Source: Micromonospora sp. DSM 45708
GTDB taxonomy: Bacteria; Actinomycetota; Actinomycetes; Mycobacteriales; Micromonosporaceae
Length of the DNA: 64,000 nucleotides
Assembly (NCBI RefSeq): GCF_039566955.1
Contig: NZ_CP154796.1
Location: 2,728,001 to 2,792,000, forward strand
Reading direction: 5' to 3'
Shown in pieces: positions 1 through 8,229 of this stretch; positions within the stretch are counted from its first letter, which is position 1; every line of letters starts with the position of its first letter. A program made the translations under genes and the position numbers. Under the pieces are notes generated by a model. That model was not told the DNA's origin. It ran no database searches and saw only the letters and a list, made by a program, of their open reading frames with translations.

Positions 1-182
1 GTGGCCAGCGCGCTGGAGAGCATGTACGGCAGCGTCTCCGCGGCGGCCACCAGGCCCATCCGGGTCGGGCTGCCGGTGGTCTCCAGCACCAGCCAGGGGA
101 TGGCCACCACCGAGATCCGGGTGCCGAGGTTGGACAGCAGGTCGGCGCCGACCAGGGTGTACAACTCCCGGCGCGGGTTCAC
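1..182 (-). CDS. MFS transporter, N-terminal part (cut by window edge)
   Basis: Read on the minus strand from a GTG at 182, this frame stays open to base 1 (about 60 residues). It begins NPRRELYTLVGADLLSNLG and continues with IPWLVLETTGSPTRMGLV and LPYMLSSALA. That is the first transmembrane helix plus loop pattern of major-facilitator drug or macrolide exporters of the 12-helix type. The GTG overlaps the TGA of the upstream ligase gene (GTGA, 179-182), so the two genes are translationally coupled. Inference: it exports a product related to the ligase or to the metabolic genes on the other side. The remaining helices lie outside the window, so substrate cannot be judged. Confidence 0.7.
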   Translation of the reverse strand, partial: MNPRRELYTLVGADLLSNLGTRISVVAIPWLVLETTGSPTRMGLVAAAETLPYMLSSALA

Positions 183-1744
183 GCCGGACTGCCGATCGGG
201 TCCGCGTCGGCCGGGTGCGTCTGTGCGTACCGGACCCGCAGCGCGCGTTTGTCGACCTTCGCGGACCGGTTCAGCGGCAACGCGTCGACGAACTCCACCG
301 CGCCGGGCGCCCAGGTCTCGCTCAGTTCCCGGGTGACCAGCGCGATCAGGTCGTCGCCGGTGACCGACGCGCCCGGCGCCGGCACCACGTACGCGTGCGG
401 CAGCTCCCCGGCCACCGGGTCCGGCACCCCGATCACCGCGGCGGCGCGGACCTCGGGGTGGCCGGCGAGCACGTCCTCGATCGGGCGGGAGTAGATCGGC
501 CAGCTCCGCTGCCGGGTGAGGATCCGGTCCTGCAACCGGTCGACCAGGTAGAGGTAGCCGTCGTCGTCGAGGTGCCCGATGTCGCGGGTGCGGACCCAGC
601 CGTCGACGAGCGTCTCGGCGGTCAGCTCCGGCTGGCCGTGGTAGCCGACGAAGCTCAGCTTCGTGCGGGCCCACACCTCACCGTCGACGCCGGCCGGCAG
701 CACCCGCCCGTCGGCGTCGCGGATCTCGACCGTCACGTCCCCGTACGGCCGGCCGCAGGAGCGCAGCCGCTCCGGGTGCTCCGGATCGTCGGTGAGCCCG
801 GGCAGCGCGCAGATCACCACCGCCTCGCTGAGCCCGTAGACGATGCGCAGGCACGGGCCGAACCGGGCGATCGCCTGGCGCAGCCGGGCGGGCGCGGCGG
901 GTCCGGCGCCCACGTTGAACATGACCATCGCGGAGAAGTCGGCGCCCGGCAGGTCGGGATGGTCGAGCACCTCGTAGAGCATCGGCGGGGTGACGAACGT
1001 GGAGGTCAGCCGCTCGGCGTCCACGGTCGCGATGAACGCCGCCGGGTCCCACCGCTCGCGCAGGAACAGCACCCCGCCGGTGAACAGGTTGACAAGCGTG
1101 GTGATCTGGCCGCTGGCCAGCCACATCGGGGAGTGTGACAGGTGCCGCAGCAGCGGGATCCCGGCGGCCCGGATGCCGGCCGCGAGCGCCAGCACCTGCC
1201 GGTAGAAGCTCTCCCGGTGGTGCACCAGCTTGGGCGTGCCGGTGGTGCCGCTGGTCTGGAGGAACGACTCCGGCGCGGGCCCGGAGGCCGGCAGGTCGGT
1301 CGGGTCGTCGGCGTCGCCGTCCGCGGTGAGGTCCGGTCCGGCGCCGCCGGGGCCGAGACAGAGCACCGGTACGCCGACCAGGCCGGCCGCGACCTGCCCG
1401 GACTCCGGATCGCGGGGATCGTGCACGAACACCTCCGGCGCGGCCAGCGCGACGAACTCGTCGATCTCGCGGCGGGAGGTGACCGGGGCGACCCACATGG
1501 CGCGGCAGCCGAGCAGGTGCAGCGCGAGGTGCAGCAGCGGACCCTCGATCGTGTTGCCGAGCATCACCAGCACCGCCGCGCCGGGGCGTACGCCGTGCCG
1601 GCGCAGCGCGGCGGCCAGGCCGCGCACCTCGGCGGCGACCTGCGGGTAGGTGAGCCGGCGGTCACCGCCGACCAGCGCCTCCCGGTCGCCGAACCCGGCG
1701 AACAACTCCAGCGCCTCGTGCACGTAGTTCGGCCGGTCGGTCAT
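179..1744 (-). CDS. AMP-dependent acyl/aryl-CoA ligase (ANL superfamily)
   Basis: 521 residues, normal length for fatty- or aryl-acid CoA ligases or free-standing adenylation enzymes, which activate a carboxylic acid as acyl-AMP. Visible core motifs: the P-loop TSGTTGTPK (164-172), YGLSEA (303-308), RTRDIG (385-390) and the C-terminal catalytic-lysine region LNRSAKVDK (about 491-499). The hinge motif is unusual: it reads VDRLQDRILTRQRSWPIYSRPIE instead of the common G-R-x-x-D-x-I-x-x-x-G pattern, so substrate handling in the second half-reaction may differ. No carrier-protein domain is attached. It is the first gene of a minus-strand pair with the MFS exporter and lies back to back with the SGNH/P450 genes. 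The substrate cannot be read from sequence; an aromatic or hydroxy acid is only suggested by the neighbourhood. Confidence 0.85.
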   Translation of the reverse strand: MTDRPNYVHEALELFAGFGDREALVGGDRRLTYPQVAAEVRGLAAALRRHGVRPGAAVLVMLGNTIEGPLLHLALHLLGCRAMWVAPVTSRREIDEFVALAAPEVFVHDPRDPESGQVAAGLVGVPVLCLGPGGAGPDLTADGDADDPTDLPASGPAPESFLQTSGTTGTPKLVHHRESFYRQVLALAAGIRAAGIPLLRHLSHSPMWLASGQITTLVNLFTGGVLFLRERWDPAAFIATVDAERLTSTFVTPPMLYEVLDHPDLPGADFSAMVMFNVGAGPAAPARLRQAIARFGPCLRIVYGLSEAVVICALPGLTDDPEHPERLRSCGRPYGDVTVEIRDADGRVLPAGVDGEVWARTKLSFVGYHGQPELTAETLVDGWVRTRDIGHLDDDGYLYLVDRLQDRILTRQRSWPIYSRPIEDVLAGHPEVRAAAVIGVPDPVAGELPHAYVVPAPGASVTGDDLIALVTRELSETWAPGAVEFVDALPLNRSAKVDKRALRVRYAQTHPADADPIGSPA

Positions 1745-1933
1745 CGGGCAGCCCCCATCATCGTCCGCGAGCGGCGCCCGGCCCGGGTCAGGGCCGGTAC
1801 TCGGACGGCGGGTGCCGGGTCGGCGACCGCACCGCCGCCGGTTCCGAGCCTAGGCAGCGGCGGTCCACGGCGGACAGAGCCGAACGTCGGGGCCCGGCAT
1901 CCCGTGGGCATTTGATCATGTCGATCAGGTTGA

Positions 1934-1963
1934 TTGACGCTCGTCACCAGCGGCGGCTAGTTT
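1934..1963 (+). promoter_or_regulatory. Likely sigma70-type promoter for the SGNH hydrolase gene
   Basis: TTGACG (1934-1939) and TAGTTT (1958-1963) are separated by 18 bases and lie about 70 bases before the ATG at 2032. Just upstream is a short inverted repeat, TGATC-N5-GATCA (1913-1927), which could be an operator. The rest of the 287-base gap from 1745 to 2031 shows no gene. Confidence 0.45.
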
Positions 1964-2031
1964 CCGGTCCATCGCCCGGGCAGGTGGCGCCGACCGCGCC
2001 GCGCCCGGGGTTGGGCGAACATGGAGGATCG

Positions 2032-3342
2032 ATGCCGACCCCGAAGAGATGGCACGTCATAGCTTCCGCCGCAACGCTGCTGATCGCCGGCACCCCGGCG
2101 GTCACCGCGAGCGCCGGCCCCACCGACACCGACCGCGCCGGGCACGGGCGCGCCGAGTGGGCGGGGAGCTGGGCCGCCGCGGTGACCCGAGGGAACACCG
2201 TGGGGCTGACCAACACCGGCCTCAACGACCAGAGCATCCGGATGACGGTGCAGACCACGGTGGGCGGCCCGCGCCTGCGGGTCCGGCTCACCAACCTCTA
2301 CGGCGAGCAGGCCGTCAAGGTCGGGCACGCCACGGTCGCCCGGCCGAACACCGCAACCGTCGACGACCTGTCCGACGTCGACCCGGCCAGCGTCCGGGAA
2401 CTGACGTTTTCCGGCGGCACGTCGGCGACCATCAACAAGGGCGCCGAACTGCTCAGCGACGCGCTTGCCTACCCGGTGGCCGAGCAGGAGGACCTGGTGG
2501 TCACCCTGTACTTCCCGGTGCTCACCGGACCGGTCACGTTCCACGGCCAGTCCCGGGTCACCAACTTCATCGGCGCCACGGACCTGACCACCGCGGCCGG
2601 CGGCGCCGGCTTCACCATCAAGCCGAACTGCTGCTGGATGTTCCTCTCCGGCATCGACGTGGAGCGCAAGGTCGCGCCGGGCTCGGTGGTGGTGCTCGGC
2701 GACTCCATCGGCGACGGCAACGGCAGCACGGTCAACGCCGACAAGCGCTGGCCGGATCTGCTCGCCGCGCGGCTGATCGAGGCCCGCCCGGAGGTCCGTA
2801 CGCCGGGCGTGCTCAACCTCAGCCTGGCCGGCAACCGGCTCAACCACGAGGGCCCGGAGCCCGGCGCGGGCGGGTTCCCCGGCTACTACGAGCTGGGCCC
2901 GAACGCGCTGGCCCGGCTGAACGAGGACGTGTTCCCGCAGACCGGCGTCCGGACCGTCATCACCCACCTGGGCATCAACGACATCTGGATGAACGGCGAC
3001 AGCGCCGAGGCGATCATCGCCTCGCTGCGCCAGCTCAACCAGCAGGTCAAGGCGCGCGGGCTGACCAGCCTGGTCGGCACCATCACCCCGTACGAGGGCA
3101 ACGGCGGGCCGGGCGTGTGGACCGAGGAGAAGGACGCCACCCGCAACGCCGTCAACACCTGGCTGCGTGGGGCCGGCCGGGCCGAGTTCGACGGCGTGCT
3201 CGACTTCGACGCCGTGCTGCGTGACCCGGCGCAGCCCAGCCGGCTGCTGCCGGCGTACGACGCCGGGGACCACATCCACCCGAACGACGCGGGCGCGCAG
3301 GCGATGGCGAACGCCGTCCCCCTGCGGCTGCTCGGGCTGTGA
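2032..3342 (+). CDS. Secreted SGNH/GDSL-family esterase
   Basis: 436 residues. The ATG at 2032 follows GGAGGATC and opens a signal peptide (basic start, hydrophobic stretch, Ala-x-Ala cleavage region near residue 28), so this start is preferred over upstream in-frame codons. SGNH signatures are present: block I VVLGDSIGDGN with nucleophile S225, block III LGINDIW, and block V DHIHPND with D413 and H416. Such proteins are extracellular esterases or lipases with a GDSL-type Ser-His pair; the long N-terminal beta-rich region (about 50-210) is typical of actinobacterial members. A hairpin with a T run follows (3350-3390), so the gene may be separate from the P450 operon. Natural substrate unknown. 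Confidence 0.85.
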   Translation: MPTPKRWHVIASAATLLIAGTPAVTASAGPTDTDRAGHGRAEWAGSWAAAVTRGNTVGLTNTGLNDQSIRMTVQTTVGGPRLRVRLTNLYGEQAVKVGHATVARPNTATVDDLSDVDPASVRELTFSGGTSATINKGAELLSDALAYPVAEQEDLVVTLYFPVLTGPVTFHGQSRVTNFIGATDLTTAAGGAGFTIKPNCCWMFLSGIDVERKVAPGSVVVLGDSIGDGNGSTVNADKRWPDLLAARLIEARPEVRTPGVLNLSLAGNRLNHEGPEPGAGGFPGYYELGPNALARLNEDVFPQTGVRTVITHLGINDIWMNGDSAEAIIASLRQLNQQVKARGLTSLVGTITPYEGNGGPGVWTEEKDATRNAVNTWLRGAGRAEFDGVLDFDAVLRDPAQPSRLLPAYDAGDHIHPNDAGAQAMANAVPLRLLGL

Positions 3343-3349
3343 CACCGGG

Positions 3350-3390
3350 CGGGGGCGGCGTCGACACGGCGGCCGCCCCCGCCGCCTTTT
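3350..3390 (+). terminator. Intrinsic terminator or attenuator between SGNH gene and P450 operon
   Basis: Arms CGGGGGCGGC (3350-3359) and GCCGCCCCCG (3372-3381) pair perfectly around a 12-base loop, followed by CCGCC and TTTT (3387-3390). It sits 20 bases before the P450 start, with no obvious promoter between them, so the downstream genes may depend on readthrough. Confidence 0.55.
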
Positions 3391-3410
3391 CCTGGGGAGG
3401 AAGAACCGCC

Positions 3411-4634
3411 GTGGATGTCAGCGAGATCCTGACCGGCCTGTACAGCGAACAGGGCCGGCAGAACCCCTATCCCTTCTACACGGACCTGCACGTGCACGGG
3501 CCGATCAACGCCATTCCCACCCGTGCCGAGCACAGCACCGTCACCGCCGTCGCCGGCGGGTACGACGTGGTCGACGGGATCCTGCGCGATCCGGGGTGGT
3601 ACAAGGGCTTTCCGCCCGGCTGGGAGGAGCAGGAGATCCTGCGTACCTTCCTGACCTCGATGATGTTCGTCAACCCGCCGGACCACACCCGGATGCGCGC
3701 GGTGTTCGCCAAGACGTTCACCCCGCGCCGGCTGGGCGCGTTGGAGCCGGTGGTGGTGCGGATCGTCACCGAACGCCTGGACGCGATGGCCGAGGCCGGC
3801 GCGGACGGCACCGAGGTGGACTTCGTCGCCGACTTCGCGTACCCGGTCCCGGCGCTGGTGATGGCCGAGTTCATCGGTCTGCCCGCCGCCGATCTGGCCT
3901 GGTACCGGCAGCGGGTCGACTGGATCGACGAGTACATGGACGTCGCCGGCAAGACGCCGGAGCGGCTGACCCGGGCCAACCAGGCCGCCGAGGAGCTGCG
4001 GGCCTACTACCGGGACCTGATCGCCCACCGCCGCCGGGCCCCCGGCGAGGACCTGATCAGCGGGCTGGTCGAGGTGCTCGACGCGGGCGGCGTCGACCTC
4101 ACCGAGGACGAGCTGATCAGCAACCTGATCGTGTTGTTCAACGCCAGCTTCGTCACCACCGTCTACATGTTCAGCAACGGCCTGCCGCTGCTGCTCGCCC
4201 ATCCGGAGGTGACCGCCGCGCTGCCCGGGAACGACGCGCTCGCCCGTGGCTGCGTGGACGAGGTGCTGCGGATGGAGAGCCCGGTGCACTTCCTGGCCCG
4301 TTCCGCGCCGGCCGACGCCGACCTGGACGGCGTGCCGGTCGCCCGCGACGACAACGTGCTGCTGCTGATCGCCGCCGCGAACCGGGACCCGGCGCGCTTC
4401 CCCGATCCGGACCGCTTCGACCCGTACCGGGACGGTCCACCGTCGCTGGCCTTCGGCGTCGGACTGCACTTCTGCCTCGGCTCCGCGGTCTCGAAGCTGG
4501 AGGGCCGGCTCGCGCTGCCCCGGCTGTTCGCCCGCTTCCCCCGGCTCGCGGTCACCCAGCCGTACAGCTACAGCGGTAGCCTCTTCCTGCGCGGCATCGA
4601 CAAGCTCTTCGTCACCACCGGGGAGGCCGGATGA
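3411..4634 (+). CDS. Cytochrome P450 with atypical I-helix
   Basis: 407 residues from GTG 3411, chosen because GGGGAGGAAG (3394-3403) lies 8 bases before it; the frame is open further upstream to 3339 but without a ribosome site. Bacterial class I P450 features: ExxR (E284-R287, in DEVLRMESP) and the heme loop FGVGLHFCLG with the thiolate ligand C355. The I-helix reads NASFVTT (244-250): where most P450s have A-G-x-(D/E)-T, this one has A-S-F-V-T, so the acidic residue used for proton delivery is replaced by V248. Either oxygen activation uses another route or the substrate assists. The stop overlaps the next start as ATGA (4631-4634). No ferredoxin gene is adjacent. Inferred role: oxidation of a small acid within this cluster. 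Confidence 0.9.
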   Translation: MDVSEILTGLYSEQGRQNPYPFYTDLHVHGPINAIPTRAEHSTVTAVAGGYDVVDGILRDPGWYKGFPPGWEEQEILRTFLTSMMFVNPPDHTRMRAVFAKTFTPRRLGALEPVVVRIVTERLDAMAEAGADGTEVDFVADFAYPVPALVMAEFIGLPAADLAWYRQRVDWIDEYMDVAGKTPERLTRANQAAEELRAYYRDLIAHRRRAPGEDLISGLVEVLDAGGVDLTEDELISNLIVLFNASFVTTVYMFSNGLPLLLAHPEVTAALPGNDALARGCVDEVLRMESPVHFLARSAPADADLDGVPVARDDNVLLLIAAANRDPARFPDPDRFDPYRDGPPSLAFGVGLHFCLGSAVSKLEGRLALPRLFARFPRLAVTQPYSYSGSLFLRGIDKLFVTTGEAG

Positions 4635-5722
4635 CGCTCGATCCGCAGGTGGTCGCGTGGCGGGCCGCGCGGGCGGCAGCCGGCGTCGTGCCGCTCTACA
4701 CCCAGACCCTCGCCGAGGCCCGCGCCGCCGACCTCGCCGCGATCCGCGCCGGCGCCGGCGCGGTCGAGCCGGTCGCCGAGGTACGCGACACCCAGGTGCC
4801 CGGCCCGGCCGGGCCGCTGCCGGTGCGGGTGCACCGGCCGGCCGGCGACGGTCCGCTGCCCACGCTGGTCTGGTTCTTCGGCGGCGGCTGGACGCTGGGC
4901 AGCGTGGACACCGCCGACGGGATCTGCCGCCGGCTGGTCAACCTCGCCGGCTGTCAGACCGTGACCGTCGGCTACCGGCTCGCCCCCGAGCACCCGTTCC
5001 CGGCCGCGGTCCAGGACTGCCACGCCGCGCTGCGTCACCTGGCCACGCACCCCGACGAGTTCCGGATCGACGCGGGCCGGCTGGCGGTCGGCGGGGACAG
5101 CGCCGGCGGCAACCTGGCCGCCGCGGTGACGCTGCTGGCCCGCGCCGACGGCGGGCCCCGGCTCGCCGCCCAGGTGCTGGTCTACCCGAACACCGACCAG
5201 CGTCCCGGCCGGCGCCCGGCCGACGACGAGGACCCGTTGCTGTTCAACCGGCACTCGGTGGCGTGGTACCGCGGCCACTACCTCACCGATCCGGCGGACG
5301 CGTCCGATCCGCTGGCCTCGCCGCTGCTCGCCGAGGACCTGTCCGGCCTGCCGCCGGCGCTTGTCGTCACCGCCGGGAACGACCCGCTGCGGGCCGAGGG
5401 CGCGCGGTACGCCGAGCGGCTGGGCGGGGCCGGCGTGCCGACCGAGACGGCCGACTACCCGGGCATGATCCACGGCTTCTTCGCCATGCCCGGCGTGTTC
5501 GACGCCGGCCGCGATGCCCAGGACCGGGTGGCCGCGTTCCTGCGCCGGCGCTTCGACCTCGACCCGGCCGGTCCGGCGTCGGCGGGCGGCGGGTCGGCGG
5601 GTCCGGCGTCGACGGCGGGGGAGTCGGCCGGTCGGGCCTCGGCCGTCGGCTGGTCGGCCGGTTCGACACCGGTCGGCGGAGATCCGGCCGCGAGCGCGAC
5701 GGGTGCCGGCGTCCATGGCTGA
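4631..5722 (+). CDS. Alpha/beta hydrolase, hormone-sensitive-lipase (HSL) family
   Basis: 363 residues. The core matches HSL-type esterases: catalytic S157 in GGDSAGGN, D251 in GNDPLR and H281 in MIHGFF. The oxyanion-hole motif normally written HGGG is WFFGGGW here, so the first His is F83. After about residue 310 there is a 50-residue tail made of Gly, Ala, Ser and Pro in loose repeats (GSAGPAS, ESAGRAS, WSAGSTP) encoded by imperfect GC-rich DNA repeats; it is unlikely to belong to the fold. Start overlaps the P450 stop (ATGA) and the end overlaps the oxidase start by 8 bases, so it is clearly operonic. It could hydrolyse an ester or thioester intermediate of the pathway; substrate unknown. 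Confidence 0.85.
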   Translation: MTLDPQVVAWRAARAAAGVVPLYTQTLAEARAADLAAIRAGAGAVEPVAEVRDTQVPGPAGPLPVRVHRPAGDGPLPTLVWFFGGGWTLGSVDTADGICRRLVNLAGCQTVTVGYRLAPEHPFPAAVQDCHAALRHLATHPDEFRIDAGRLAVGGDSAGGNLAAAVTLLARADGGPRLAAQVLVYPNTDQRPGRRPADDEDPLLFNRHSVAWYRGHYLTDPADASDPLASPLLAEDLSGLPPALVVTAGNDPLRAEGARYAERLGGAGVPTETADYPGMIHGFFAMPGVFDAGRDAQDRVAAFLRRRFDLDPAGPASAGGGSAGPASTAGESAGRASAVGWSAGSTPVGGDPAASATGAGVHG

Positions 5723-6845
5723 GCGGAGCGTCGACCCGCCGACCCCGGTGGCCGGGCCGGCCTTCGTGCCGCCGGCCAGCCTGGCCGACTTCGCCGGGCT
5801 GGCCCGGGCGGTGCTCCCGGCCGACGTGTGGGACTTCGTCGACGGCGGCAGCGGCGCCGAGACCGCGCTGGCCGCCAACCGGGCCGCGCTGGACCGGGTG
5901 GCCGTGCTGCCCCGGATGCTGGCCGGCGTGGACGTCCCGAGCACCGAGGCGGCGCTGCCCGGGGGCCGGGCCGCGCTGCCGGTGGCGGTCGCGCCGATGG
6001 CGTACCAGCGGTTGCTGCACGCCGACGGCGAGCCGGCGCTCGCGGCGGCGGCCGGCGCGGCGGGCGTGCCCTACGTGGCCAGCACGTTGTCCAGCACGCC
6101 GATCGAGGAGGTCGCCGCGGCCGGCGGGACGGTGTGGTTCCAGCTCTACTGGCTGCGCGACCGGGGCCTGGTGGCGGACCTGCTCGACCGGGCGCTGGGC
6201 GCGGGCTGCGCGGCGGTGCTGCTCACCGTGGACGTGCCGGTGCTCGGCCGGCGCCTGCGCGACGTGCGCAACGGCTTCACGCTGCCGGCGCACGTCACCG
6301 CCGCCAACCTGCCCGGCGGTCGGGACGACCTGGCCCACCGGGGCACGCCCGGCGTCTCGGCGGTGGCGGTGCACACCGGCGCGGTCTTCGCGCCGGCGGT
6401 GAGCTGGGCGGACCTGGCCTGGCTGCGCGCGCGTACCCCGGTGCCGTTGCTGGTCAAGGGCATCCTGGACGCGCGCGACGCGGTCCGCGCGGCGGACGCC
6501 GGCGTGGACGCGGTGGTGGTCTCCAACCACGGCGGCCGGCAGCTCGACGCCGCCCCGGCCAGCGTGAGTGTGCTGCCGGAGGTGGTCGACGCGGTGGGGG
6601 AGCGGTGCGCGGTGCTGCTGGACAGCGGTATCCGCGGCGGCGTCGACGTGCTGCGCGCGCTCGCGCTCGGCGCGGCCGGCGTGCTGGTCGGCCGGCCGCT
6701 GCTCTGGGCGCTCGCGGCCGGCGGCCGGGCCGGCGCGGAGGCCGCCCTGGCGCTGCTCGCCGCCGAGCTGCGGGACGCGCTCATCCTCAGCGGCTGCCCC
6801 GACCCGGCCTCGGCCCGGCGGCTGCGTACTCGGATCGGAGCCTGA
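5715..6845 (+). CDS. FMN-dependent alpha-hydroxy acid oxidase (hydroxymandelate-oxidase type)
   Basis: 376 residues. A TIM-barrel FMN enzyme oxidising 2-hydroxy acids to 2-oxo acids. Visible: VAPMAYQRLLHADGE and FQLYWLRDR, sequence blocks I associate with 4-hydroxymandelate oxidases (Hmo) and bacterial mandelate dehydrogenases; K248 in LLVKG; catalytic base H272 in SNHGGRQLD; and the FMN-phosphate segment DSGIRGGVDVLRALALGA. The ATG at 5715 lies inside the end of the preceding gene (8-base overlap) and only one base separates the stop from the aminotransferase start. With that aminotransferase it would convert a hydroxy acid to an amino acid, as Hmo and HpgT do for hydroxyphenylglycine. No hydroxymandelate synthase is in the window, so the substrate is inferred. 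Confidence 0.85.
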   Translation: MAERSVDPPTPVAGPAFVPPASLADFAGLARAVLPADVWDFVDGGSGAETALAANRAALDRVAVLPRMLAGVDVPSTEAALPGGRAALPVAVAPMAYQRLLHADGEPALAAAAGAAGVPYVASTLSSTPIEEVAAAGGTVWFQLYWLRDRGLVADLLDRALGAGCAAVLLTVDVPVLGRRLRDVRNGFTLPAHVTAANLPGGRDDLAHRGTPGVSAVAVHTGAVFAPAVSWADLAWLRARTPVPLLVKGILDARDAVRAADAGVDAVVVSNHGGRQLDAAPASVSVLPEVVDAVGERCAVLLDSGIRGGVDVLRALALGAAGVLVGRPLLWALAAGGRAGAEAALALLAAELRDALILSGCPDPASARRLRTRIGA

Positions 6846-6846
6846 C

Positions 6847-8160
6847 GTGGAACCGGTGGACCTGACCGTCGAGGCGCTGCACGGCAGCGTCGGTGACCCG
6901 GCGTTGAACTCGATGAACTTCCTCAACGAGGTGGCGCAGCACTATCCCGACGCGGTGTCGCTGGCCGCCGGTCGGCCGTACGAGGAGTTCTTCGACTCGG
7001 CGCTGCTGCCCGGCCACCTGGACCGGTTCCGGGCGCACCTCGCCGACGACCTGGGGCTGAGCCCGGCCCAGGTGGACCGGACGCTGTTGCAGTACGGGCG
7101 GACCAAGGGCATCGTGCACCACCTGATCGCCCGCCACCTCGCCGTCGACGAGGGGTTCACCGTCGACCCGGAGACGATCGTGGTGACGGTCGGCTGCCAG
7201 GAGGCGATGTTCCTGGTGCTGCGCGCGTTGCGGGCCGACCCGGCCGACGTGCTGTTCGCGGTGGCGCCCACGTACGTCGGGCTGACCGGCGCGGCCCGCC
7301 TGGTCGACCTGCCGGTACGTCCGGTGGCCGGTGGCGCGGACGGCGTCGACCTGGCCGACCTGCGGGCCGGGGTGCGCCGGGCCCGCGCCGAGGGGTTGCG
7401 CCCGCGCGCCTGCTACGTGATGCCGGACTTCGCGAACCCGTCCGGCGTGAGCATGGACACCGCGCAGCGCCGCCGGCTGCTCGACCTGGCCGCCGAGGAG
7501 GAGCTGCTGCTGATCGAGGACAACCCGTACGGCCTGTTCCCGGCCGCCGGCGTGGACCGTCGCCCCACGCTCAAGGCGCTGGACACCGCGCGCCGGGTGG
7601 TCTATCTCGGTTCGTTCGCCAAGACGGTGCTGCCCGGCGCCCGGGTCGGCTACGTGGTCGCCGACCAGCGGGTGGGGGGCGCGGACGGCACGGTGGGTCC
7701 GCTCGCCGACCAGCTCGCCAAGATCAAGAGCATGGTCACGGTCAACACGTCGCCGATCAGCCAGGCGGTGATCGGTGGCGCGCTGCTGGCGCACGACTGC
7801 TCGCTGGTGGCCGCGAACGTCCGGGAGCGGGCCGCGTACGCCCGCAACCTGCGCCACCTGGTCGACGGCCTGGCCCGCCGCTTCCCGGCCGGCGGGCCGG
7901 TGCGCTGGACCGTGCCGGCCGGTGGCTTCTTCGTGGTGGTCACCGTGCCGTTCCCGGTCGACGACGCGCTGCTGCACCGCTCGGCCCGCGAGTACGGCGT
8001 GCTCTGGACGCCGATGGCGCACTTCTACGACGCCGGCACGCCGGTGAACGCGCTGCGACTGTCGGTGAGCGCGGTCACCCCGGCGCAGATCGACGTGGGC
8101 CTGGACCGGCTCGCGGCGCTGGTCGCGGACACCACGGCCGCGGTGGGCGCACCGGCCTGA
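6847..8160 (+). CDS. PLP-dependent class I/II aminotransferase (HpgT-like)
   Basis: 437 residues from GTG 6847, one base after the oxidase stop. Fold type I aminotransferase: the PLP lysine is K259 in YLGSFAKTVLPGARVGY, with DFANPSG (Asn-Pro contact) and EDNPYG before it. The opening LHGSVGDPALNSMNFLNEV followed by AAGRPYEEFF resembles, as I recall them, the arylglycine transaminases HpgT and PglE of glycopeptide, CDA and pristinamycin clusters. Expected reaction: amino transfer to the keto acid made by the preceding oxidase. Last gene of the operon. No MocR-type DNA-binding domain is attached. Confidence in aminotransferase is high; the arylglycine role is an inference. Confidence 0.85.
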   Translation: MEPVDLTVEALHGSVGDPALNSMNFLNEVAQHYPDAVSLAAGRPYEEFFDSALLPGHLDRFRAHLADDLGLSPAQVDRTLLQYGRTKGIVHHLIARHLAVDEGFTVDPETIVVTVGCQEAMFLVLRALRADPADVLFAVAPTYVGLTGAARLVDLPVRPVAGGADGVDLADLRAGVRRARAEGLRPRACYVMPDFANPSGVSMDTAQRRRLLDLAAEEELLLIEDNPYGLFPAAGVDRRPTLKALDTARRVVYLGSFAKTVLPGARVGYVVADQRVGGADGTVGPLADQLAKIKSMVTVNTSPISQAVIGGALLAHDCSLVAANVRERAAYARNLRHLVDGLARRFPAGGPVRWTVPAGGFFVVVTVPFPVDDALLHRSAREYGVLWTPMAHFYDAGTPVNALRLSVSAVTPAQIDVGLDRLAALVADTTAAVGAPA

Positions 8161-8217
8161 CGCCGCAGGGTCGCGGTTCCGGCACCACCCGTGTTCCCCG
8201 GCGACCCGCTGTCCGTT

Positions 8218-8223
8218 GATAAT
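8218..8223 (+). promoter_or_regulatory. -10 element, probable leaderless promoter
   Basis: GATAAT lies 6 bases before the ATG at 8230, so transcription would start at or next to the start codon. No clear ribosome-binding site precedes that ATG. Confidence 0.5.
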
Positions 8224-8229
8224 GGACGG

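Noticed and set aside
1957..3345. 462-residue open frame antisense to the SGNH hydrolase gene
   Set aside because: Arises from the GC third-position bias of the real gene; translation is Val/Gly/Arg/Asp-rich without domains. Many similar antisense frames (for example 6787-8784, 47557-49782, 54850-57210) were dismissed for the same reason.
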